This document shows positions 12,781 to 22,994 of a stretch of 64,000 bases of DNA, in pieces. A program made the translations under genes and the position numbers. The stretch's first letter is position 1; each line of letters opens with the position of its first letter. Below the pieces are notes generated by a model. That model searched no databases. It worked only from the letters and a program-made list of their open reading frames with translations, and was not told the DNA's origin. The stretch spans positions 25,656,014 to 25,720,013 of the forward strand of contig OX327699.1 in assembly GCA_946807835.1 (NCBI GenBank). The letters are read 5' to 3'. Source of the stretch: Ailanthus altissimus (lineage: Eukaryota > Streptophyta > Magnoliopsida > Sapindales > Simaroubaceae).

Positions 12781-13395
12781 ATAATGGGGCATGCTACCCG
12801 TATCCGAGGATGATAATTTAATTCCTCAACCCGACTCAAATATCTTGTTTTAATTTTTTAAAATAGAAAAATAAAAAATTCACAAAGCATTTTACTCTCT
12901 ATGCACGGTTAACAAACTAGGATCAATTGATCCTAGTTTAAAACCTTTTCTTAAATTCGTTATTTTTTTTTTAAAATTTAAAAACTTACATTTTTATCCA
13001 TTTGTTTAAAAAAGCATTAAATAAATTATGCAAAATTATCGCGTATCGAGTACATTCGGAGATCCTTATCTCCTTCCAATCAAAGAATTTGCAGCCCGAA
13101 TTTTAAATAAATAAATAAATAATGAGTAAAGTTATATTTTTTAAATAATATTTTAAATTAAAGTATTAAATAATTATTGAATAAAAATGATATAAATTTT
13201 AAAATAATTAATTATATTATTTCACTATCTATTAATTATTAAACACTCTATTTGAGATTAAAAAAAATTAAAATATCATTAAAAAAATTAACATTATTAA
13301 TAAAAAATGGGATAAATATAAAATTCCCCTACCTGATAAAAAAAAAAGGAAACAAAAATCATGAACCCGCCCCGAATCCGACCCCTAAAATCTCT
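12781..13395. repeat. AT-rich repeat island with ACCCG-type borders and a palindrome
   Basis: Very AT-rich DNA is bounded by GC patches of CCGA/ACCCG character (CTACCCGTATCCGAGG near 12795; ACCCGCCCCGAATCCGACCC near 13363). It contains a 26-bp perfect palindrome at 12914-12939 and text resembling the MITE-like element at 5992-6106. It is probably a small non-autonomous insertion, but no terminal repeats or target duplication could be defined. Confidence 0.4.
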
Positions 13396-14180
13396 GCATC
13401 ACATTTTATCATCTGATTTCCAAAAGGATATTCGGAGTACCTTCTCTCTTCATAAAGATGATGATGTGATAGGGAGCATTCCATTGGTGGACCTTTTTAA
13501 ATTCCCAATGAAAAGTATATGAATACTCTTTAGACTTTTCAAGTATGTGATGTGACTGCGTAGACCAACAACGTGCAAATAGCTTCTGATGAAATTTCTC
13601 TTCGAGTTTGGTGAGAAAGAAAATAAAATAATAATCACGTCCCAAGTAAAAAAGAGTAAAAAGAAAAATGGTTACTACACGTTGTAATGTAAATTGTTTT
13701 TCATTTGTTGGATATAACTAAGATCTGATTGTAAGAGCATTTTTTTTTATTGAAGAAAAGGTACCCAACCAAACGCAATCATTGTCTTGTAGTAGAAATT
13801 GTCTTACAAGGTAAATTTGCTCAAACTAGATTGCAATGAGTCCGTGAGGAAAGACATTTGGAAACTTCGTTGGTTGTCTTTGCTTCTTCAGCGTACTTAT
13901 CGGAAAACCAAACTGTAACTAAGCCTAGGCATTGTACTGTTTTTTTAATCTCTTTACCGACACTTTTATTGGATCCTCACAATCCGAATACATACAGACG
14001 TTTCAATAACAACAAAATACCAAAAGTAACAACGATAGGTCATTCTCTCTAGATGACTCACACACACGCACCCACAAGCACGCAGATTGATTGCTAATAG
14101 TACGGATATTTTTGGGCCATACTGGGAGCTTGTTTGGGTTGTGGTGAACTGAATTGCCCCTTTTCAAGCAGCGCGAGAGT
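13396..14180. other. Intergenic DNA upstream of the KONJAC-like gene
   Basis: No gene is seen. Overlapping minus-strand frames at 13409-13645 look like chance frames: two registers are open at once and neither gives a recognisable protein. Confidence 0.5.
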
Positions 14181-14187
14181 TATAAAA
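14181..14187 (+). promoter_or_regulatory. TATA box of the KONJAC-like gene
   Basis: TATAAAA lies 101 bp upstream of the ATG at 14288, a normal plant spacing for a TATA box plus a short 5' UTR. Confidence 0.5.
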
Positions 14188-14287
14188 GTTGCATAGTCTG
14201 GGGTCCTGAATCAACTGACATTGTTGTTTTTGAAGATTTGAGCTGTGTTGTTATTGATTTAGAGATCTGGGTTTGTGCTGATTGGAG

Positions 14288-17200
14288 ATGGGGAGCTCAG
14301 AGGAGAGGGTTGTTGCTGTGATCATGGTGGGTGGTCCCACTAAAGGTAAATGGAATTTTGTTCTATTTTATTAACAATTTGATATTTTGATGCTTTAACG
14401 AAATGCTTCGTGGGAATTGTTTTATGTTAATGTTAGCTTTTGGTTGGAATGACGATTCATTCGTTGTTTGATTGGTTTTGGCAACTCTGCTGAGATACAA
14501 AAGTTTTCGTGGAATTGTGTTGATGCAGGTACTCGATTCCGGCCGTTGTCACTGAATATTCCAAAGCCTCTTTTTCCTTTAGCAGGACAACCAATGGTTC
14601 ATCACCCAATTTCTGCCTGTAAAAGAGTATATTCTTGGATCCTTAATGAAAAATAACTTGTTGACAAGAACTTCTTGTTTATTTTATTGGAGGAGTGCTT
14701 GAGATTGGTGTTCCTGTTGTAGATTCCAAACCTAGCACAGATCTATCTTGTTGGATTCTATGAGGAGCGTGAATTTGCATTGTATGTCTCTTCAATCTCC
14801 AATGAGCTTAAAGTCCCTGTCAGGTAACTTGTTGCTTTTCCTCTTATTACTGTAACTTATTTCCAAGTTCTCTACTTTTTTTTTGGGGGGACTATTAAAG
14901 CTTAGTGATCTTTCTTGTTGATGATGTTGCTATTAGATATCTGAGGGAAGACAAGCCTCATGGTTCAGCTGGTGCACTTTATAACTTCAGAGATCTGATC
15001 ATGGAAGACAACCCGGTTATTACCTTAACCTATTAATTTCCATTTAGGCGTGCTCTTTTTTTTTTCTGTATTATTAGAACTTGGATGATAATATGTCTTG
15101 TATCTTCGGCATCATACTAAGAAGCATATGTGCATGCATGTATAGATTCTAATAATCTCGTTAGATTCCACTTGTTTTCTTCATTTTAGTTAGAATGTGA
15201 ATTGTGATGTGTGATTTTTTTGTCAGACTCATATCTTCTTGCTGAATTGTGATGTTTGCTGTAGTTTTCCACTGCCAGAAATGCTTGGTAAGTGTCTTCT
15301 CTTATTTGAGATTGGATTTCATCACATTAATTTCACCATATGAATCTAAATTTTATATAATAAATATGTTTGTCTGAATATTTTGGACATGAACAAAGCT
15401 ATTAGCCAATAACTTTGGTATTGCAGTAATGTTTGGCTGAGTTGGCTAGAAAATCTCTAATACTGCAAGGTTGCTATCTCAAGTTCACATATGTTCTCTT
15501 GAAGCCTTAATTGTTGCCTTTTTGCTTCAACGTTTCAGATGCTCACAAAAAATATGGTGGGATGGGAACTATATTAGTGATCAAGGTTAGTCAGCACATG
15601 CATAAGATGTTCATATAGTTAATGTTCCTTTTATCTCCATTTTGGCTTCATTCTTCTCTTATTGTACAGGTTTCTGCTGAGTCAGCCAGCCAGTTTGGTG
15701 AATTGGTAGCTGATTCAGCTACCAATGAGCTGTTGCATTACACGGAAAAACCTGAAACCTTTGTACGTGCTAGCTCAGAGATCTAAAGCTTTTTAACATT
15801 TTAATAGCCCTTCATATTGATTTCCCGCTCTTCCTATACTTCTGTATTCGTTTAGTTCTTTCTCAAGGGTTGTAATTTTTATGTTGTAATGCAGGTAAGC
15901 GACCGAATAAATTGTGGTGTATATGTATTTACACCAGAAATATTTATGGCCATCCAAGGTGTTTCATCCCAACGCAAAGACAGAGGTCAGTGATCCAGGA
16001 CTCCGTTGGTGGGATGCCAGAGTGATTAAGTTAAAAGTTCCCACTATTATGTTTTATTACTTTTACAGGCGTAAATGCATGGACATAACTTTTTATCATA
16101 AAAAATAATTATAAACAAGAAGTTGATATAATCATTTGTATTTGTTCTGTCCAATACCTCTGGACTATAAAATTTTGATATTCATGGGTTGTTTCGATGT
16201 GAAATTTACTCTGTTACCCCATTTTATTTTTTTTCCTATTTATATATGGCATTGATTTCATCATATGTTAAATCAAATTCCTTTTTGTCATTTGTAGAAA
16301 ATCTGAGGCGAGTATCCAGCTTCGAAGCGCTTCAGTCGGCTACTAGGTGATTGTTTTCCTGTTTGGTTTTTCTGATGCTTCAGGAATTGTAGTAGTAGAA
16401 AAAGTTATATTGTACATACCATAATTCCCTTGTTCATTTAACTGAATTCTCAGGTCTTTCGACGAAGTTAATGACTTTGTCATAATCATAATATGGAAAA
16501 ATTAAGGATGTAATAATAATATATCAGATCTGGTACTGTATATCTTCAAAGTTGATAGATAGAAATTGTCACCTACTTATGGTAGTTTAGAGAATCAAAC
16601 TGCAACAATAGTTAAGTATAGCTACAAAGTCTCTTTTTGCCAAGTGATGCTAACCTTTTTGTGATTAGAATGTTGATCTATCTGGAATCCAGCAGAGAGA
16701 CAGGTCTTATCTGGTTTTCTGTATGTATTGTTGTGTCAACATACTGCATAACGGGGACATTGTTGGTACATAAATATGAATGAGTTAAAAGAGGACACGG
16801 CATGCTATTTCAGTAAGAACCAGAATCAAGTACTTTGGTTGTGCCTTTCTGGTTCGTATACAGTTTAGGCATCACATGCCATGAAATCTCCCCAATATCT
16901 TTTTTTGGAAGCTAATGCTTTGCATGAATATATTATTTTACTACTGTGGATTTTCTATTTAATAGATTTTATGATTTACCACAACCTGTCCTAATATGAG
17001 GCTCTTCAACAGGAGTCTTCCGACAGATTTTGTAAGATTGGATCAAGATATCCTGTCACCTCTTGCAGGAAAGAAGCAGTTATATGTATATGAGACCATG
17101 GATTTCTGGGAACAAATTAAAACTCCTGGGTAAGTAATTATTTAACATAATTCATTAACCCTCACAAACCCTACCCCGTTCCCAAATAAAGCACAGTAAA

Positions 17201-18871
17201 CTAACCAAAACAACAAAGAAAACTAGCAAACAAAATGAAAAGATAAATGAAAATCTGAAGAGAGAAGCCAAAGCTTATTTGCTCCCTTCAAGTAGTACCC
17301 GACTCTTTTCAGTTATTTACTGCAGAATGTCCCTGAAGTGTTCCGGCTTGTATCTCTCCCAATTCCAGTTGACTTCTCCCCATCTTTTGGCCAGTGGAGA
17401 TGGTGCCAAGCATGCCACCATAATTGGTGATGTTTATGTTCATCCATCTGCAAAAGTACATCCAACTGCTAAGGTATTTTTCTTAAAACTTCCTGGGTTA
17501 AGGTATGCACATGCAGTAAAACATTGTTGGGCAGTCCTTTTCCAAGACAAAGAGCATCACTTTGAAATCCTAAAAGAAATTCACTTTTTGGTATTATACA
17601 CCACAAGATGTTACCTGAAAATTGTATCTTGTCAATAGAATTATGGCATAGTCTTATCTTTTTGTTTCTAAATTGTTATTGTATAGTATTTAAGTTAAAT
17701 AGAGACTAGAGACCACCTTCGCCCTTTTTGCGCACTTTTCTTTTCCTTAAATTGACTTATCTGCAATGCACAAAAACAGATTGGCCCTAATGTCTCGATA
17801 TCTGCTAATGCTCGTATAGGAGCAGGCGTAAGGCTCATTAGTTGCATAATCCTTGATGGAGTTGAGATCATGGTATGTAGGCAAAATTTCAAAAACTTTT
17901 TAAGAGTATTAAGTTAAATTACCAGACATTTCTATCTCCCTCCAACCTCCACCCCAGACCCAAAGAATTATTTGCCTGTTTTAGTTAAGTCTGACACATG
18001 TATATGCTTTGTCAGGAAAATGCAGTTGTTACTAATGCAATTGTTGGGTGGAAGTCTTCTATTGGTAGATGGTCCCGTGTTCAGGCAAGTTTTGAAAACC
18101 AATCACTTTTATGAGCTTATTGGTTGTATTAGTATTAATACCCATCATGCTACATCATTCATAACATCTTTTGAACTGTTTATGATTCATGCATCAGTGA
18201 TGCCATAATAATGTGAGAAATCAAACATTTGTCGATATTAAGTTTCCATGAGAAGATGTTTTCTGATAGATATATCACAAACTCTAGTAGGGAATATATG
18301 CTTCACAGTTGACCTCTTTGGTAGTTGATCATCATTGTTGGGTTCTTCTCTTATAAACTTCAGCTAGATGCTATCGTTTTTATTTATTTTTCTTCTGATT
18401 GTATACGTCTTTCATCTAATATGACAATTTTCTTACGCTTACATCATTCAATTCAATATCCTTTCCCTTGATCTTCTTTGTGTCCCTTGATATTATCTCC
18501 AGCATGCATTACCATCTTAACTGGTGGTGATAGGAAAAAAGTGCATCTCTGTTTACTGTTTCTTCTTTGCTGGGTTTTTTTTTTCCCATCTTCTGCTTCA
18601 TGTGCCAATTTATGGGCTACAGGCTGATGGAGATTACAATGCTAAACTGGGAATCACAATCCTTGGTACCTTCTTGATCCGTTCTCCCTCCTTCCCTTTA
18701 ACTTTTCCATTTCCTAATTTTATGTGTGAACTTGTGCTTAAAATCTGACTATATCATAAATATGATCCAGGCGAGGCTGTGGGTGTTGAGGATGAAGTGG
18801 TGGTGACTAATAGCATTGTTCTTCCAAACAAGACACTCAATGTTAGCGTTCAAGATGAAATTATTCTATAA
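14288..18871 (+). CDS. KJC1: KONJAC-type GDP-mannose pyrophosphorylase-like protein
   Basis: Homologue of Arabidopsis KONJAC1/2, nucleotide-sugar pyrophosphorylase-like proteins that stimulate the catalytic GMPP (VTC1) and so support glucomannan and GDP-mannose supply in the cytosol. Exons: 14288-14345, 14529-14626, 14723-14823, 14937-15015, 15227-15287, 15539-15585, 15670-15762, 15895-15985, 16298-16346, 17013-17129, 17326-17473, 17780-17872, 18016-18084, 18623-18665, 18771-18871; total 1248 nt, 415 aa, the same length as the Arabidopsis protein. An N-terminal nucleotidyltransferase fold is followed by a left-handed beta-helix hexapeptide region (about residues 290-370). The nucleotide-binding signature is VGGPTKGTRFRPL, with extra residues compared with the catalytic GGxGTRLRPL, as in GMPPA-like regulatory subunits. 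Intron 13 has a GC donor (GTTCAG|GCAAGT). Its position between ALDH10 and an OTP43-like PPR gene matches Arabidopsis chromosome 1. Confidence 0.93.
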
Positions 18872-20314
18872 TAGAGCCACACAGATCCCACATACTTGCA
18901 AAGCTTTGGGCTCTCTTTCTCCCTTGTATTATTGTAGTGATTGCTCTTTTTACTGGGGAAACTGACTTTTTCCAATATTTCATTACCCATCCGTAAATTG
19001 GGATTGTGTATTACAATTGACTATTGGTTTTATTACTATTATGAAATCCGACACGTGTTTTTTTCACACAGAGGGACACGGAATAAATCACGTTTGACAC
19101 AAAGTTCAGTTTACAAGGCAATAATCATGTTAATTTACATTGCTGGATAACTAGATACGTATGATCCTATTCTCTTGAAACTTGATCAGTACTCAAGTCT
19201 AATCTTTTAAACTAAGAATTGATTGGAAGATCTTTCTTCAAATCTAAGGGCTGGTACGAGAGATCAAAGTATAATTTGTCATATCTATAAAGCATGCAAC
19301 GGGCCCAAATGATTAAAAATTTGAAAAATAGCCAAGTACAGTGAATAAAAATATAATTAAAAGAACATAAAAAAAATTTGAGTTTAATACATGATATCAA
19401 ATTCAACCAAGTTGGGTGTATATTACATCCCATGGTCCATTGTCAACTTCCATGTGTACGCTGCAAGATATAGAGGAGCTTCAGTTTAGCAAACGATTGA
19501 TGCATTTCGTAACCACTCCAAGATTTCAAGGCCATAACTACTGCATAACAACAACTCTGCCATATCAAACTTTATACAGCTAATAAAACTAGACACGAAT
19601 TGACATATTGTCTTCAATCAAAGTATCGCATTTTATGCAGTTTCCAGTTCCAAATGAACAAGATGTTAAACTATTAGAAATTCATCTTAATTAAGTTGAA
19701 ACATAGACAATTGAGATTGGTGTCACATACAAACTGGGAAGAGCACTTCATGCAGAAATTAACTGAAAGTAGCCCTTATGCAAAGAAGACAAAGCAAGCT
19801 GACTATGATGGCACCTTTAGCAGATTAAATTTGAATGATATCATAAACATTTTCATGTATTACAGTTATGAAGATCCCAGAAGATAAGCAAAGATGAAAC
19901 AATTATTTGTTTCAAATCAGTGAAAATCATAGTAATATGAAATGCAATAAGAAAGGACAAAGCAGACAAACCTCACAATTGATCAAAATCATATCATCAG
20001 TAATGAGCAACATTAATTGCTTCAATCTAGAATGGTAGTGGCACCTTTTTTTTTTGGAAGATTTAAAAGATCATAAGAAGCCTCCACTCATGAGTCTTCA
20101 GACTTTCAAAATCCCTCTCTATCACTGCCCTTGTAATAATAGTCATTTTCTCGACCTCTCCAAGAAATAAGCAGTAAAAACCCAACAAGATGTGACCGCT
20201 GAACTTTTAATCAATCACAGTAAATAGATAAGGGAAAGGATCAATCAGTCCTCCGAACACCACCTGACTCCAAAATACACTTGGTTCACGAACAAATGTG
20301 AACTGCAATGGACT
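18872..20314. other. Intergenic region between convergent genes
   Basis: It holds the 3' UTRs of the plus-strand KONJAC-like gene and the minus-strand PPR gene. Short frames at 18941-19150, 19212-19433 and 19696-19887 have no recognisable product. No repeat structure was noticed. Confidence 0.5.
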
Positions 20315-21802
20315 TCACAATTTGAATTGACGAGAAAGACGGCCACATCTGCTCTGCAATCTCAAAATCTCTCTGGCTAAACCTTGATTACCCATTAGTA
20401 GGAGCCCATTCAAAACCCGATTGAAAGTGAACTTCCTTGGCATAAATCCTCTATCAACCATTTCAATCAACAACTTACCAGCCACCAACAAGTCATCTGA
20501 TTTCTTCCTCACAAACATTGCACTAATCAAAATATTGTAAGTATCCAAATTTGGCAAGCAATCTCCACTGCCCATCTTCTCAAACAACTCTAAACCCTTT
20601 TCAATCTCTCCTGCCTCACAAAAATAACGAATCAAAATATTATACGTCTGCACATTTGGCTCACACTCATCATCCTTCATTCTGCTCATAATTCCGATTG
20701 CTCTTTCAAATTCACCAGCATGACACAACCCTCTAATCAACACATTATAAGTTGTTGAATTAGGCACATAACCCTTCCTCAGCATCTCCTCAAACACCAA
20801 TATAGCATTCTCCACAGAATCCTTCTTACACAAAACCTGAATCATAGCGTTATGAGTTGCAACCGATGGAAGGACACCTTCCTTGACCATCCCATCAAAA
20901 ACATTTCGAGCTCTCTTAATCTCACCTGCAACTCCAAACCCATGAACCACGGTAGTGTAAGTAACCACATCAATTTCACATTTCCTCTTCTTCATCTCCA
21001 AAAAGAACCTCCAAGCTTCCTCAATTTGACCAGCTCTAAAATACCCTTTAAGTATTATGTTATAAGTAGTCAAATTTGGGTCCAATCCTCTACCAACCAT
21101 CTCCTTCAAAACCTCTAAAGCCTTATTAGTCCTCTTAACCAAACACCACCCATTTGCAATCACATTATAACTAACAACATCAGCCTTGAATTTACTTCTA
21201 AATACTTTAAACAAATTGTAAGCCTTTTCCACTTTCTTCTCTTTACACAACACATCAAGAATGGTATTAAAAGAATTCAAGTTTTGTCTAACACCATGTT
21301 CATGCATTGACAAGAAAATCTTCACAGCTCTATCGGCCTTCCCAGCAGAGACATACCTTTCAGCGATGATCGCAAATGTTTTCGGTGTGGGGCCATGGCA
21401 GAGGGATTTCATCCGGTGCACGAGGGTCCATACAGTCTTGTAGTCGCGCAGGCGAGCAGCGAGGTCAACGGCGTGGTCAAAGGAGGACAGAGAGTGAGTA
21501 TAGGCTGGGTGGTGGGAGAGGATTTTGAAGAAGTGGAGGGCTTTGTAGGCATGATTCCAGAGGCGTTTGAGGACTTGGTCGACGAGCTGTGGGGTCCAGT
21601 GGAGAGTGGGACAGTGGAGGGTTCGGGTTAGGGTATGAGCGTCTGTGGAGGTGAGGATGAGGCTGGCTAACGTGGCGGGATCTGCTGCTGGCGGTGGCGA
21701 TGATGATGGGGCGGTGGTGACAGCGAGGGTGGAAAGAAGTTTTGATCGGTGAAGGGGGAGGAGGTGGAAGTGCTTGGGAGGCTTGCGTAGCATAGCGAAC
21801 AT
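20315..21802 (-). CDS. OTP43: P-type PPR protein, OTP43-like, mitochondrial
   Basis: A single uninterrupted exon encodes 495 aa, as usual for plant PPR genes. The N-terminus (about residues 1-40) is rich in Lys, Arg, Ser, Leu and Pro and lacks acidic residues, fitting a mitochondrial transit peptide. From about residue 130 to 480 there are about ten 35-residue PPR repeats, recognisable by SYNVIANGWC, TYNIILKGYF, TYTTVVHGFG, THNAMIQVLC, TYNVLIRGLC, TYNILIRYFC and TYNILISAMF. There is no E, E+ or DYW extension, so it is a P-class protein. Its place next to the KONJAC and ALDH10 genes matches Arabidopsis OTP43, needed for trans-splicing of mitochondrial nad1 intron 1. The symbol rests on that context and general similarity; the PPR class is certain, the exact orthology less so. 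Confidence 0.85.
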   Translation of the reverse strand: MFAMLRKPPKHFHLLPLHRSKLLSTLAVTTAPSSSPPPAADPATLASLILTSTDAHTLTRTLHCPTLHWTPQLVDQVLKRLWNHAYKALHFFKILSHHPAYTHSLSSFDHAVDLAARLRDYKTVWTLVHRMKSLCHGPTPKTFAIIAERYVSAGKADRAVKIFLSMHEHGVRQNLNSFNTILDVLCKEKKVEKAYNLFKVFRSKFKADVVSYNVIANGWCLVKRTNKALEVLKEMVGRGLDPNLTTYNIILKGYFRAGQIEEAWRFFLEMKKRKCEIDVVTYTTVVHGFGVAGEIKRARNVFDGMVKEGVLPSVATHNAMIQVLCKKDSVENAILVFEEMLRKGYVPNSTTYNVLIRGLCHAGEFERAIGIMSRMKDDECEPNVQTYNILIRYFCEAGEIEKGLELFEKMGSGDCLPNLDTYNILISAMFVRKKSDDLLVAGKLLIEMVDRGFMPRKFTFNRVLNGLLLMGNQGLAREILRLQSRCGRLSRQFKL

Positions 21803-22994
21803 TTGGGCTCACATTTTGGACACCACCATTTTTTCACAAGCTCTCTGTTCTTTTTCTTCTTTAACGAAGAAAATAAAAGGACTTGTATAAATTTGTAGAT
21901 AATGTTATATTAAATGCCATATCAAATTGATCCTTTATGTATTTGAATTTAGCACCTCTTTCCCCACTCTTTCTCCTCCAAACTAAATCAGACCAGCAGG
22001 CATATTTGGCAATCTTTTTTTTTATATAATCATGGAAATTCGCAATTTAAACCTTACTAGATTACATATAAAAAATTCAAATGACTGAATAACTTTACAT
22101 TATGTTTTAATCTACAATCATTTTCTTTTAAGTCGCTATGTTACTTATTAATTTGTTTTAACACCCAAACTTGCTTCCAGTCAATTGTAATAGTTGACAG
22201 CAACGGAACACGGGAAATTTCAGATTTGTCAAGGTAAGTTTGGCAGATTCCTGACAGTATCAAAGGTTAGCTAGACAGTGTCATATATAAACCAAACAAT
22301 TTTGTTAGGCAATGTGGAGTACTAGAGTTTAACCTCTTAATATCAGAGGCGGAGATTTCATTAACCATTACCCAATATCCACTGTAGCAAAAGGATTGTT
22401 GGATCAAGTACTTCCGTTTCTACAAAGTCTAGGATATTGCATAATAACAAACTTCTAGTACTATGTTAAAACCAAGGAGCGTTACCTGTTTAAAACCTAT
22501 TGGTCACCTTGGAAGATTAGTAGTGAATGGAGCTAACTGAGGCCATGGAAAATGGTTTGCTTAGCAGCATCTCGCTAAAGCTCCCACCAAGTTCAGTCTG
22601 GTCCTTGTGTATTTTCAGAAAACCAAAGCTCAAAATATTAACATAATTACACAGTTGATCAGAACATATCAAGTGGCACAATGCATCTGGTATCTGCGAT
22701 GGGAATCAGTTGAAAAGACACAGTATATGCACTGGGAATCAGTTGAAAAGGCACAGTATATATCAATTTGCAAGCCAGAAATGCAATCCAATGAATTAAC
22801 ACTGAGTAAATGTGTACAAGTGTTGGCACTTGGCAATACATAAGTACACTGAAGATGGTCAATTCTAAGTTGGAGCATAGAGAACATGCTTCCAATACAA
22901 GGCCATCTCTTCTTTGTTAAAAAGAATGCTATCTTATACTGTGCCTGGGTTTAATTATTTAATTCATTAGGAAAGTCAGTGAGCTGGCGAAGCA
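21803..22994. other. Intergenic DNA upstream of the PPR gene, with a short tandem repeat
   Basis: This is the promoter side of the PPR gene and the 3' side of the DEL gene. No gene is seen. At about 22699-22768 a 34-bp unit starting GGGAATCAGTTGAAAAG occurs twice in tandem, and small frames there only reflect this repeat. Confidence 0.5.

Noticed and set aside
13409..13645. Two overlapping minus-strand open frames
   Set aside because: Both registers are open over the same bases, without recognisable protein or splice sites; likely chance.
20852..21812. Plus-strand and alternative minus-strand frames across the PPR gene
   Set aside because: They are shadows of the 495-codon PPR exon, which alone shows the 35-residue repeat.
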